Assembly: GCA_023251515.1 (NCBI GenBank)
Contig: JAHEYQ010000023.1
Coordinates: 1 to 64,000, forward strand
Source: Bacteroidales bacterium
Lineage (GTDB): Bacteria > Bacteroidota > Bacteroidia > Bacteroidales > JACABE01
Direction of reading: 5' to 3'
DNA length: 64,000 nucleotides
In this document: positions 26,558-35,078 of the stretch, in pieces
How the letters are laid out: every line of letters starts with the position of its first letter
Numbering within the stretch: the stretch's first letter is position 1
The notes under the pieces: model-generated
What the model was told of the DNA's origin: nothing
The model's input: only the letters and a program-made list of their open reading frames with translations
The model's database searches: none
Position numbers and translations under genes: made by a program

Positions 26558-27460
26558 ATGTCATCACAAGTTACAGTTGTTTATGGTGCCTATGCTTTAG
26601 GTACCCGACGCCGAAGACGTCACGGGCAGGGTGGCTCAGCCATTACCCCCATTATTACCTATAATACAGGGATGCTTCAAACCAATGATGTAATCCCGCC
26701 ATTTCTGTCACCCGGCGAACAGGAATGGAGTGATATTGCCGGCAATCTTCATCATGGTAGTTTTGCTTTCCTGAGTATTTCGGGTGGTGTTAATGAAGCA
26801 TGTGTTTCTTTCGACCGCTTTGATTTTCCGCATGCTACGGTTACTGATGGTCCTATCAGAATTCTTGTTTTTTATATCGAAACAGGTGGTGTTCCAATTC
26901 CGGGAGATCATTCAAGCGGGGTATGGATAGATGCTTTTGATATAGATGCGGGCGATTTTAACGACAATGATTTTGTACATATTTCTCCCGATTCGGGTCT
27001 AAGTCCGTTTGCCAACGAGGAAGGAGTAGTGCCTACCGACAATGCCGATGAAACGGCTATTGCATTTAATGAACTGATGCCTCAAAAATATTTTACCACA
27101 TGGAGGGCATTTTGTCAAATTGCTCAACCTGCTGCCAACAACCTGTTTATGCCCAAATATTCTAATGATATTGCTTTTGCTTTTTACAAAAATCGCAGAA
27201 ACAATCGCACTTTTGATATTGGCGAATTGGAAGAAGTACTCAGAGGCTTTATTATGTATTCCGACAGCGTACTGGTAGATGGAGGCGGTTGGGTAATAAC
27301 ATACGAAAACGGTAAACTGGTTGTCAAACGCGTTCCGGGATGGAATCCGATGGCAAAAGAAATCAGGTTGGCTGACAAAAAGTTTGTTACCGCTTTAAAA
27401 GGAGTGATTGATTCTATGACTAATATGCAAAAATTATCCAAACAAATCAAAAACAAATAA
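26558..27460 (+). CDS. Protein of unknown function with distinct base composition
   Basis: A 300-residue protein I do not recognise. It begins with a basic stretch (LGTRRRRRHGQGG), has a beta-rich acidic middle (RILVFYIETGGVPIPGDHSS, WIDAFDIDAGDFNDNDFVHI) and ends in a helical, Lys-rich tail. No signal peptide or membrane helix is seen. Its DNA is clearly richer in GC than the flanking genes, suggesting a separate origin. It is bracketed by element copy 3 upstream and a strong terminator plus copy 4 downstream, so it forms its own module. A structural or particle-type protein is possible but unsupported. Confidence 0.7.
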   Translation: MSSQVTVVYGAYALGTRRRRRHGQGGSAITPIITYNTGMLQTNDVIPPFLSPGEQEWSDIAGNLHHGSFAFLSISGGVNEACVSFDRFDFPHATVTDGPIRILVFYIETGGVPIPGDHSSGVWIDAFDIDAGDFNDNDFVHISPDSGLSPFANEEGVVPTDNADETAIAFNELMPQKYFTTWRAFCQIAQPAANNLFMPKYSNDIAFAFYKNRRNNRTFDIGELEEVLRGFIMYSDSVLVDGGGWVITYENGKLVVKRVPGWNPMAKEIRLADKKFVTALKGVIDSMTNMQKLSKQIKNK

Positions 27461-27475
27461 TTTAAATGTCTGAAT

Positions 27476-27507
27476 GCCGGAGCGGCAAAGCTGCTCCGGC
27501 TTTTATC
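27476..27507 (+). terminator. Strong Rho-independent terminator
   Basis: An 11-bp stem (GCCGGAGCGGC at 27476-27486, GCTGCTCCGGC at 27490-27500) with one G-T pair and an AAA loop is followed by TTTTATC. It ends the 26558 gene. Confidence 0.88.
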
Positions 27508-27539
27508 ATCAAAAAAGCAATCGAAAAGAAATAAACATA

Positions 27540-27576
27540 AAGCGGCAGCCGAAAAGCTTAAATAGAGTAGGCAAAA
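27540..27576 (+). repeat. Intergenic module element, copy 4
   Basis: A 37-bp copy: AAGCGGCAGCCGAAAAGC then TTAAATAGAGTAGGCAAAA, ending 18 bp before the ATG at 27595. A weak partial echo (GCAATCGAAAAG) precedes it near 27517-27528. As in copies 2 and 3, the distance to the next start is about 20 bp, so the element lies in the 5' leader of that gene. Confidence 0.72.
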
Positions 27577-27594
27577 CTAAATAAATAAAATAAA

Positions 27595-28068
27595 ATGATA
27601 GATAACAAAATTTCAGCAACTATCGACCCGGTAGTGCTCGAAAAAATTATTCAGCATCTTGATGATGCTTACAGTCTGATTCCGGCTTTAACTTCGCTTT
27701 CGGTGCAGCAACGTAAAGAAAGCTTTAAAATGGGCGACGGTAGTGTGGCTTTTGCTAACGATGCTCACAAAGAGGCCAAAGGTAACAGTTCTTTAAAACC
27801 ACCTTTTGTTGATTTGGATGAAATGGGAAAAGATTTGAGCTATGATGCAGCTTTAAAAGAAATAGAGGTTAAACTTGATCTTTTTACCGAAAGAATTTCG
27901 GATACCCGTATGGTAGTTGGTTCGGAAGCTATGAATGCTGCACTGGCTATTTATAATTATGTAAAACAGTGTACAGTTCAGAATATGCCGGGTTCAAAAA
28001 CGGCTTATGAAAATATGAAAAAGCGATTTATGTTTAAAAAACATGATGATGCTGTAACAGCACAATAA
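27595..28068 (+). CDS. Helical protein of unknown function, conserved-type
   Basis: A 157-residue, mostly helical cytoplasmic protein (VLEKIIQHLDDAYSLIPALT, KMGDGSVAFANDAHKEAKGN, AALAIYNYVKQCTVQNMPG). The pattern KMGDxSxxFxxxAxxxA followed by a late YNxVKxxxxxxMPG segment recalls a small uncharacterised family seen in many Bacteroidota, but I know no function. It lies behind element copy 4, 12 bp before the repeat-protein gene, so the two are likely co-expressed. Confidence 0.68.
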   Translation: MIDNKISATIDPVVLEKIIQHLDDAYSLIPALTSLSVQQRKESFKMGDGSVAFANDAHKEAKGNSSLKPPFVDLDEMGKDLSYDAALKEIEVKLDLFTERISDTRMVVGSEAMNAALAIYNYVKQCTVQNMPGSKTAYENMKKRFMFKKHDDAVTAQ

Positions 28069-28080
28069 TAATAATCTGTA

Positions 28081-28620
28081 ATGAACAAAAGCAACGGATA
28101 TAAGGAGATAGCGGCACTAAAGCCTGTAGTGGTTCTGCATCGGGAGGGGGTGGTTTACCCACCCCCCTCCCCCTATAAACTACCTCTGCCGAATCTTTTT
28201 ATATCTCCGTCGAATCTTTTTGCTCCGGCTGAGATACTTTTTTACTCTCCATTGAGTCTTTTAGTATCTCCGCCGGGTCTTTTTATCTCAACAGAGAGTC
28301 TTTTAATATCTACGGAGAATCTTTTAGTATCTCCATCGAGACTTTTTACCTCGGCAGAGAATCTTAAAATATCTCCGCCAAGTCTTTTTACCTCAACAGC
28401 GAGTCTTTTAATATCTCCGCCGGAGCTTAATTACTCCGCAGAGAGTTTTTCTGAATCTCAGCCTGATTTATATAATACGGCAACGCATCCTAAAGTATCG
28501 CTGCCGATAGTTTTTAGCTCTGCAATAAGTCTTTCATCCTCAGCAATGCAAAATCCGAAATGGAATTATAAATTAAAAAATCCAAAATTGGTTTTTGAAG
28601 ATGCGGTTATAAATAAATAA
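28081..28620 (+). CDS. Seven-residue tandem-repeat protein
   Basis: A 179-residue frame whose middle is 17 consecutive 7-residue repeats of the type L(F/L)xSPxx / LLxSTEx (LFISPSN, LFAPAEI, LLVSPPG, LFISTES, LLISTEN ...), with phase kept throughout. The spacing of Leu and Ser suggests a regular extended or solenoid-like structure. A GC-rich hairpin within the coding DNA (28142-28170) encodes VVYPPPSP. There is no signal peptide. The alternative is that this is a non-coding satellite that happens to be open; the conserved reading frame, 12-bp spacing to the upstream gene and proper stop argue mildly for coding. Confidence 0.5.
   Translation: MNKSNGYKEIAALKPVVVLHREGVVYPPPSPYKLPLPNLFISPSNLFAPAEILFYSPLSLLVSPPGLFISTESLLISTENLLVSPSRLFTSAENLKISPPSLFTSTASLLISPPELNYSAESFSESQPDLYNTATHPKVSLPIVFSSAISLSSSAMQNPKWNYKLKNPKLVFEDAVINK
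28195..28551 (+). repeat. Tandem 21-bp repeat array (17 units)
   Basis: Units of exactly 21 bp of the form CTTTTWxTATCTCCGxCGAGT run from 28195 to 28551, with a weaker unit before. Early units are well conserved, the last five have decayed. All are in frame with the 28081 gene. Confidence 0.85.
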
Positions 28621-28640
28621 ACTTTAATAACAAGAAAAAT

Positions 28641-29132
28641 ATGCCTGAAAAATCACAATTTAAAAGAGAAGTTGCATTGCTCATTTTAGGTGCAACAATT
28701 ACTGCAAGCAGTGTGTTTTTTACTGATTATCTGAACGAGAAAAGACTGGAAAGAAAAGAGAATGTTCAGAAAAAACTTGAATTTAACTATCAGCTATCAA
28801 AAGATTTGGGAAAAAGGTTTTATGTAACTTTTGATTTGTACCGTCAGCTAAGAGATACTAATGCTGAGTTTATTAATGAAGCCAAATCAAAATACTGTCA
28901 ATCAAAAGAAGAATGGAATATAATGAATGATTCCTATCAGTCATTACTGAAGTATTATTATGGTAATTCCATTCATACAGAGTTTGTAAATCAGATTTTT
29001 AACCCTTTAGTTAATCTTGGAGATAACATAAAAAAGAATGCTATTGATTCTACATTGAAAGATAAATATATAATTCTGCGAAATAAAAACCTGAACTTTA
29101 TAAAAAAATTATATGTACTTGCAAATAAGTAA
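28641..29132 (+). CDS. Single-pass membrane protein, unknown
   Basis: A 163-residue protein with one N-terminal membrane helix (VALLILGATITASSVFF) and a long charged helical body (NEKRLERKENVQKKLEFNYQ, KDLGKRFYVTFDLYRQLRDT). No motif is recognised. It is the last gene of the repeat-punctuated cluster, 20 bp after the 7-residue-repeat gene. It may anchor a neighbour to the membrane; this is inference from topology only. Confidence 0.65.
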   Translation: MPEKSQFKREVALLILGATITASSVFFTDYLNEKRLERKENVQKKLEFNYQLSKDLGKRFYVTFDLYRQLRDTNAEFINEAKSKYCQSKEEWNIMNDSYQSLLKYYYGNSIHTEFVNQIFNPLVNLGDNIKKNAIDSTLKDKYIILRNKNLNFIKKLYVLANK

Positions 29133-29238
29133 TAGAAATTACATTATCAGAAAAATATTAAACATTATATTATAATTTTAGTAAATTTGTAGTTGATTTA
29201 TAATACAAAACAGCTACTTATAACAAATATCATTTATT

Positions 29239-32200
29239 ATGGCAACCAAAAAGATTAGTGATAGGTTAAAAGAGAATTTTCCTGAAAGAAAAAAAATTCC
29301 TGTTGTTTTTTATCAAACTAATACCAATAAGCGATTATCAGTTGATTATATTAATAATATTTTTAATGATGTTGTAAAAGTATTTTCTATTAAGACTACT
29401 GATGATATTATAAATTTATTTGAAAATTATGACTATCTTAATTTTATTAAGCTCAATGATATTGAGAAATTTAATAGTAAAGATATTAATGAATATATCG
29501 ATAAGAATATAAAAGATAATCTGAAAACAATTTGCTCAGATAATGATATTATCAATAAAGAAGTTTGTCCTTTTGAAATATATACTTTAACTGAAGATGA
29601 TTATGATCAAAATATAAAAGGCAATAATTCATATAATTTTTTTGTATTAAACTCTTCTGGTAAATTATCTCTTTTTAATAAGTCTGATAGAGCTATTATC
29701 GATAAAAAAATAAAAGAAGGAGGGATTGATAGTAAAAAAAATATATATAACGAAAATAAATATTTTAATACATTAGAAAATTTTATTGATTTCTTTTTAA
29801 GAAACTGTAGGATTTTATTTTTAAGTAAAAAAGAAGATTATAAAACAAAAAAATCTAATATAGGAATTAAATATAATACTGAAGTTTTGTATTCTAAGTA
29901 TGAAGATATAAAAAAAATAGATTTGTTCGATGATTTAAAAGCTATTTTAAATTACAGTTTAAAATCAAGAGAATATAATTTATATTTGCATAATAGCTTA
30001 TGGGCTGAATATTTTTTACAAAAGGAAGCCGATGGATTATCTGTTATTGATAATCAATTTAATATTTTGTATGCAAATGAAAAAAGAAGACAACGACATA
30101 AAAATAATATTTTAGGGAAAAAGTGTTATAAAGTTTTTCGTGACAAGGAAAATATTTGTGAAAACTGTTTTTTACATGAATGTTTTACCAATAAAGATAA
30201 TAATAATAATTTATCAGAAAGACAATTGAATATTATAAACGATTCCGAAGAAATTAAAGTAAAAGATAAGGCAGGAAATTCATATTTTTTAACCGAGTAT
30301 AACAGAATTGTCAAAGTAAATTGCTATCAAACCTTTTTAGGAATATCTGCATGTAAAGATACAAATGTAAGTTGCGAAATTATTGAAATGACTAAAGAAA
30401 TTCAAAAAGAAGAACAAAAAGAAGGTCAGGATGAAAAACAAAAAATAGATTCAGTATTAGCAACAATAAAAAAGAAATTTATAGATGATATTCATTTTGA
30501 AAATATCAGAGTTTACGAAAATTTTAATAATCCTGATGATAGTGAAAACCCAACGCTTGTTTTAATTGATTCAACAGTTAATGGGTATAATAAAGGAGAT
30601 GTTATTATTGATTCAGAATCAATGACAGATAAAGGATTTCATAAAACAGAAAAATTATCAGCATTAGATTTTTTCACCAAAACAAAAAATGATAAAAGAC
30701 TTGTTTGCTTTGAAAAAACAAATTTAGAACCAGAGAGTAAAATTTATAATACAATAAGTCATATTACACCTGACAAATGGATAGGCATACCATTATGGAA
30801 CGGAGATCAATTAATTGGCTCTGTTTGTATGGATATGGGAGAAAAAGCTGAAAAATGGCAACTTATAAATCATGGTATAAACCATCAATTACAAATTGGA
30901 AGCGAATATCTTGCCAGCACATTTAAAAATTTATTAACTCGAATAAGGCTTGAAAAATCGAGGAAAATAATAAAAATAATCTCTGATCTTGCAAGTAAAG
31001 AAAATATTGTAGAGGGTTTATTAGAAAAAATTACGAAAGAAGAAGCTCATACCGTAGCAATATGGTATGAAGTATATCAGATTAATTCAACAGATATTTT
31101 AGAAAAGAATCTTTTTTATAAAATTAAATTTTTTGCATGTAATGGAAAAAATGAAAAATCCAAAAGTAATTTTAAGATAAATAGTAACGAAATATTAAAT
31201 AAAGAAAATGAATTTTGTATAATTAATGATTTGAAAAATGAAAAAGAATATATAAAAACCTATTTAGAAAATAAGACTGATTTTGATTTTTCTAAAATAA
31301 GTAAAGTTTCAATACCTATACGTTTAAGAGATCAAAATGAAAATCCACGCCACGTTTTGCAGTTAATAACTGGAGTAGGAAAAGGGGATATCCCTTTTAC
31401 TTATCACGATTACGAATTGTATAAAGATGTAATCGGTAATCATTTTGCCGAAATTTACAAATCAAGTTATGAAAGATCCTCAATCTTGAATATCATACAA
31501 AGTATTACAAAAAAAATAAACGAGGGAGAAAGAGTGGATGAACTAACTTCCTCATTATTTAGCCAGGTTTCGCAAATTTATCCGGAAACTATATGGTGTT
31601 TGTATTATAAAAACAAAAATACATTAGAATTAATTTATCAATCTCCAAATATTATTTTATCACCTTGTGAATTTATTGAAAGTTATGAAATAACTGAAAA
31701 AGGCAAAGACCCTGTTCTGTTAAAAAAGGAAGGGAAATATAGTTTGACTGTTGATCTTTTTCATAATGATTTTGGAAATACTCCATATAAGTATTTTAAA
31801 AATTATAACGATTTAATCAATTTTGTAGAAGATAGTATAAATTCAATACAAGGAACTAAACATGAAAGAGGATATGAAAAAGCAAAAAACTTCTCTGAAT
31901 TGAATTTACATATTAAATATAAAGGAGAGAAAGTAGGAATTCTCAGGGTGCAGGAACTTAAAAATGATGCCTTTGATTTTGATTTTATTAACTTTGCCTT
32001 GATTTTTGCTGAATTAACCGGAAATATTATTGGCTTATTAGAAGAAATTGATGCTAAAAAGAAATATGAAAATTCACTGGCTCATGCTTTACGAAGTCCA
32101 ATAAACAGTGTTAAATGGACTATGGAAACCATACCTAGAAAACTTGACATAAATAGTATTGACAGTTATTTGAATATGAATAGACAATTAACAGATAATT

Positions 32201-32832
32201 CAACTTATTGGCTTTACAGATTACTCTATAATGTAAAAACCGGTATTAATATTGCCAATTTTTATGTAGAAAATATTAATTCACTTAATTTCAACAATTA
32301 TCAATTCAATAATGGTATTGATATTAGAAAAATTGTTTTGGGAATATGCTTTCTGAAAATGGATGAAGCCAGAACTAATAAAAGAGGTTTAATTATTGAT
32401 ATTAAAGATTTGACAGAAACTGGAAGAAAAGCGTATTTAATAAAAGGAGACGAAAGCAAATTAAAATTAGCTATATTTAATATTATTGATAATGCCATTA
32501 AATATAGTTTAAAAGTAAAAGGGGAATTTAAACCTATAGAAATTTATGAAGAATATGATGAGAAAAATGATTTTTTGATCTATCGGATTAGAAATTATGG
32601 AGAACCACCAACTGATAGACCACAAGATTTGGTTAAGTATGGATTTAGGGGCTCTAATGCAAAGAACTATAATATAGATGGCACAGGTGAAGGGCTTGCC
32701 AGATGTAAAGATATTTTTAAAAAGCATTTTGGTTTTATACGAATGGAAACAAATAGCCATTCTTCATATACAGAAGTAAAATTATTTATAAATTTATCAA
32801 AAAATTTATTATTAAAAAATAAAAAAAAATAA
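29239..32832 (+). CDS. Large soluble PAS/GAF sensor histidine kinase
   Basis: A 1197-residue kinase without membrane helices. Residues 1-255 are an unrecognised N-terminal region. A PAS domain follows (~258-330: GLSVIDNQFNILYANEKR, with the Cys cluster CYKVFRDKENICENCFLHEC), then about three GAF-like domains (e.g. DKWIGIPLWNGDQLIGSVCM). The transmitter has an H-box (SLAHALRSPINSVKWTME, His near 949) in a degenerate form of HELRxPL, the N-box NIIDNAIKYS (near 1080) and the G-box GTGEGLARCKDIF. It should autophosphorylate and pass phosphate to the receivers encoded 4 bp downstream. A TAAATTTG -7-like box lies at 29182-29189. Confidence 0.87.
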   Translation: MATKKISDRLKENFPERKKIPVVFYQTNTNKRLSVDYINNIFNDVVKVFSIKTTDDIINLFENYDYLNFIKLNDIEKFNSKDINEYIDKNIKDNLKTICSDNDIINKEVCPFEIYTLTEDDYDQNIKGNNSYNFFVLNSSGKLSLFNKSDRAIIDKKIKEGGIDSKKNIYNENKYFNTLENFIDFFLRNCRILFLSKKEDYKTKKSNIGIKYNTEVLYSKYEDIKKIDLFDDLKAILNYSLKSREYNLYLHNSLWAEYFLQKEADGLSVIDNQFNILYANEKRRQRHKNNILGKKCYKVFRDKENICENCFLHECFTNKDNNNNLSERQLNIINDSEEIKVKDKAGNSYFLTEYNRIVKVNCYQTFLGISACKDTNVSCEIIEMTKEIQKEEQKEGQDEKQKIDSVLATIKKKFIDDIHFENIRVYENFNNPDDSENPTLVLIDSTVNGYNKGDVIIDSESMTDKGFHKTEKLSALDFFTKTKNDKRLVCFEKTNLEPESKIYNTISHITPDKWIGIPLWNGDQLIGSVCMDMGEKAEKWQLINHGINHQLQIGSEYLASTFKNLLTRIRLEKSRKIIKIISDLASKENIVEGLLEKITKEEAHTVAIWYEVYQINSTDILEKNLFYKIKFFACNGKNEKSKSNFKINSNEILNKENEFCIINDLKNEKEYIKTYLENKTDFDFSKISKVSIPIRLRDQNENPRHVLQLITGVGKGDIPFTYHDYELYKDVIGNHFAEIYKSSYERSSILNIIQSITKKINEGERVDELTSSLFSQVSQIYPETIWCLYYKNKNTLELIYQSPNIILSPCEFIESYEITEKGKDPVLLKKEGKYSLTVDLFHNDFGNTPYKYFKNYNDLINFVEDSINSIQGTKHERGYEKAKNFSELNLHIKYKGEKVGILRVQELKNDAFDFDFINFALIFAELTGNIIGLLEEIDAKKKYENSLAHALRSPINSVKWTMETIPRKLDINSIDSYLNMNRQLTDNSTYWLYRLLYNVKTGINIANFYVENINSLNFNNYQFNNGIDIRKIVLGICFLKMDEARTNKRGLIIDIKDLTETGRKAYLIKGDESKLKLAIFNIIDNAIKYSLKVKGEFKPIEIYEEYDEKNDFLIYRIRNYGEPPTDRPQDLVKYGFRGSNAKNYNIDGTGEGLARCKDIFKKHFGFIRMETNSHSSYTEVKLFINLSKNLLLKNKKK

Positions 32833-32836
32833 TACT

Positions 32837-33259
32837 ATGAAAAACATTGTAATCATTGATGATGATAGAAAATCAATGGAGAGTTTAGAGTTAACAATTG
32901 AATTAGATTTGCCAGATTATAAATCGATAATATTTCAATATCCTGAAGATTTTGAAGAAGCGAATATTGAAGATATTTCATTAATTATTCTGGATATTAT
33001 GTTTGCAGGTGAAGGAGATAACCAAAAAGGAGGATTTAATTTAGGTATCGAATTTTATTTAAATTATAAAGAAAAGAATCCATCGGTACCCTTTATTATA
33101 TTTACAAATAAAACCAGAGATAGCTTGAACGAAGAAACTATTAAAATTATTGAGGAGATAAATAATGATATCATTATTGAGAAGCCATCCGTTAGTTTGG
33201 ATTTATTAATTCAAAAAATAAAAGAGTTTATTAATTCAAAATCAAATGATAATGAATAA
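32837..33259 (+). CDS. Stand-alone receiver-domain protein 1
   Basis: This 140-residue protein is a single CheY-like receiver: acidic pocket in IVIIDDDRKS, phospho-acceptor Asp in LIILDIMFAGEG, conserved Thr in FIIFTNKT and Lys in IIEKPSVSL. No output domain is present, so it acts by protein contact. It starts 4 bp after the kinase stop and overlaps the next, paralogous receiver. The insert GDNQKGGFNLGIEFYLNY after the Asp strand is shared with its neighbour and marks a distinct subfamily. Confidence 0.86.
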   Translation: MKNIVIIDDDRKSMESLELTIELDLPDYKSIIFQYPEDFEEANIEDISLIILDIMFAGEGDNQKGGFNLGIEFYLNYKEKNPSVPFIIFTNKTRDSLNEETIKIIEEINNDIIIEKPSVSLDLLIQKIKEFINSKSNDNE

Positions 33260-33659
33260 TATCATAATAATAGATGATGATGGAAAGTCAACTGAAAGTT
33301 TAGAATTATCAATTTCCTTAGATTTAGTGCATTGTAAACTAATTTGTTTTCAATATCCTGAAGAATTTGAAAAAGCGAATATTGAAGATATTTCATTAAT
33401 AATACTGGATATTATGTTTGCAGGAGATGGAGTACATTCTGGAGGTTATAATTTGGGTATTGAATTTTATTTAAAGTATAAACAAAATAATCCATCAGTA
33501 CCCTTTATTATTTTTACCAATAAAACAGCCAATAGTGTTGGTGATAATATAATAAAATTAATAAAAGATAATGGAGATAAATTTATTGAAAAGCCTTCAG
33601 TAAGTTTGGATGATTTCATTACAATTATTAAAGAACGATTAGAATTAAAATGTTCTTAA
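33252..33659 (+). CDS. Stand-alone receiver-domain protein 2
   Basis: A paralogue of the preceding receiver, about 135 residues, starting MNNIIIIDDDGKS. The ATG at 33252 is preferred over 33246 because it aligns with MKNIVIIDDD of receiver 1. The residues DDD, LIILDIMFAGDG, FIIFTNKT and FIEKPSVSL are conserved, and there is no output domain. The two arose by tandem duplication and now differ enough to bind different partners. It overlaps the upstream gene by 8 bp, supporting one translational unit with the kinase. Confidence 0.84.
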   Translation: MNNIIIIDDDGKSTESLELSISLDLVHCKLICFQYPEEFEKANIEDISLIILDIMFAGDGVHSGGYNLGIEFYLKYKQNNPSVPFIIFTNKTANSVGDNIIKLIKDNGDKFIEKPSVSLDDFITIIKERLELKCS

Positions 33660-33709
33660 TAGGATCAATAAATATTAAATTTTTAGAAATAATTTAAATT
33701 ATAATTTAT

Positions 33710-34696
33710 ATGACAACAAATCAACAAAACAATATAAATAACACCCCGGAAAATAAAATTAAAAATAAAATTTTTAATTTTATATGCAAAAACTTTTGCT
33801 TACAATATATTATGAAATTATTAATATCACTTCTATTTATTGTAATATTATGCTCATCAATTTGCTTCCTAATTAATAACGTTTGTAATTTAAAATGTGA
33901 TGATAAATCTTCAAGAATTGGCATTGTACAAAATGAAAACAAGAATGATTCTATAACACAGGTTATATTTAATCCTAAAATTGATAGTTTAATAATAAAG
34001 ACTAATATTTCTATTAATAAAATAAATGATACAATATTTTCCATAAATATAAAAAGTGGTGCGAATAATACTAATAATATTACTTCTGAGATAAAAAAAG
34101 CAGATTCAAATCAAGAGAATTTAATTAAAATAGTAACTATTTTACTAAGTATCTTTACAGCAATTTTTGGAATCTTTACTTTTCTGACCCAAAATAGTTT
34201 AAATCGGGCTGAAAAAATTAAGGATGATATTGATGAACAAAGACAACATATTTCTGATGAAAGAGATAAATTTCAAACAGAAATAGAAAAACATTTAAAT
34301 TCAATTAATAAAATAGAAAATAGTATCCAGGAAAAAGCTGATAAAAATCAAGAAAACAGCGAAAAATTGCTTAACAATGCGTCTGAATTATTAAATAGAA
34401 ATATTGAAGAAAACAAACGTTACAGAGATCTATGGTTTTTAGTTGCTAATCAATTTTTACCAAAAGATAAACAACCATCAATTGCAAATATCAGAGATGT
34501 TATTGAACTTTGGGATAATGAAAGAGCAAAATTTGCTGCCTATAATCTGGCTGCAAGAGGTGATAAAAAATGCTTAGTATTTCTGAATGACAGATTAAAA
34601 TTCTATAGTTCAAGTTCTGAAAATGAAAATCAGAGTATAGCAAGTTATATTAAAACGGCAATTGATGAAATTGAAAAACGTGAAAAAAAAATATAA
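33710..34696 (+). CDS. Two-helix membrane protein with long coiled coil
   Basis: A 328-residue protein with a disordered N-terminus, a membrane helix at ~35-55 (LLISLLFIVILCSSICFLI), an extracytoplasmic stretch, a second helix at ~142-165 (VTILLSIFTAIFGIFTFLT), then a coiled coil (~168-240, EKIKDDIDEQRQHISDERDK) and a helical C-terminal domain (RDLWFLVANQFLPKDKQPS, FAAYNLAARGDKKCLVFLND). No known domain is recognised. By position after the kinase and receivers it is a candidate partner or target of the receivers at the inner membrane. Confidence 0.68.
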   Translation: MTTNQQNNINNTPENKIKNKIFNFICKNFCLQYIMKLLISLLFIVILCSSICFLINNVCNLKCDDKSSRIGIVQNENKNDSITQVIFNPKIDSLIIKTNISINKINDTIFSINIKSGANNTNNITSEIKKADSNQENLIKIVTILLSIFTAIFGIFTFLTQNSLNRAEKIKDDIDEQRQHISDERDKFQTEIEKHLNSINKIENSIQEKADKNQENSEKLLNNASELLNRNIEENKRYRDLWFLVANQFLPKDKQPSIANIRDVIELWDNERAKFAAYNLAARGDKKCLVFLNDRLKFYSSSSENENQSIASYIKTAIDEIEKREKKI

Positions 34697-34700
34697 TAAT

Positions 34701-34976
34701 ATGAACACAAAAATTACAATGGGAAATGATGAGTTTATACTCTATATCCGCAAAAAAGAAACAAAATGTTCTATCCAAAATGATAGGCTTGGCAGAATGA
34801 TATGGCTAAAGATTAAAGAATTTGATATTAATGCAGAACAAGATGATGAAATAGATTGCTTATGGGGTAAAGACGGAAATCATATTAAAGAATTAGAATT
34901 GCCAAAAACCGCTACACAATTTATATTTGACAGAAAAATATTACCTGAATTATATGATTATCTGGATACATTGTAA
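34701..34976 (+). CDS. Small protein of unknown function (91 residues)
   Basis: The start chosen is the ATG at 34701 (MNTKITMGNDEFILYIRKK), 4 bp after the preceding stop; an earlier in-frame codon at 34662 would overlap the coiled-coil gene. The protein is soluble, with a C-terminal segment FIFDRKILPELYDYLDTL. No family is recognised. Tight spacing places it in the kinase/receiver operon. Confidence 0.6.
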   Translation: MNTKITMGNDEFILYIRKKETKCSIQNDRLGRMIWLKIKEFDINAEQDDEIDCLWGKDGNHIKELELPKTATQFIFDRKILPELYDYLDTL

Positions 34977-34987
34977 AAGCTTCTTTT

Positions 34988-35059
34988 ATGAAACGAGCCA
35001 TGAGAAAATATTCACACACAGGAGGATGTTTAATTGGCGAGTTCCATATGTACAAATGA
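34988..35059 (+). CDS. Micro-ORF / leader peptide candidate, copy 1
   Basis: A 23-codon frame, MKRAMRKYSHTGGC then LIGEFHMYK and a stop. It is the near-twin of a 24-codon frame on the minus strand at 46913-46987; the two differ at only a few codons and share the frame for 20 residues. Both end about 17-20 bp before the start of an exported-protein gene. It could be a leader peptide controlling the downstream gene, or a mobile or repeated sequence that happens to be open. No transmembrane signal is present. Confidence 0.45.
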   Translation: MKRAMRKYSHTGGCLIGEFHMYK

Positions 35060-35078
35060 ATCAAAAAAAATTAAACAT

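Noticed and set aside
22121..27576. Integron-type gene cassettes with attC sites
   Set aside because: The element has no RYYYAAC/GTTRRRY core and no large imperfect hairpin, and no integron integrase is present. The nearest recombinase lacks catalytic His residues and belongs to another locus.
28195..28551. CRISPR array
   Set aside because: Units are 21 bp and directly adjacent, with no spacers, and are open as protein; no cas gene is nearby.
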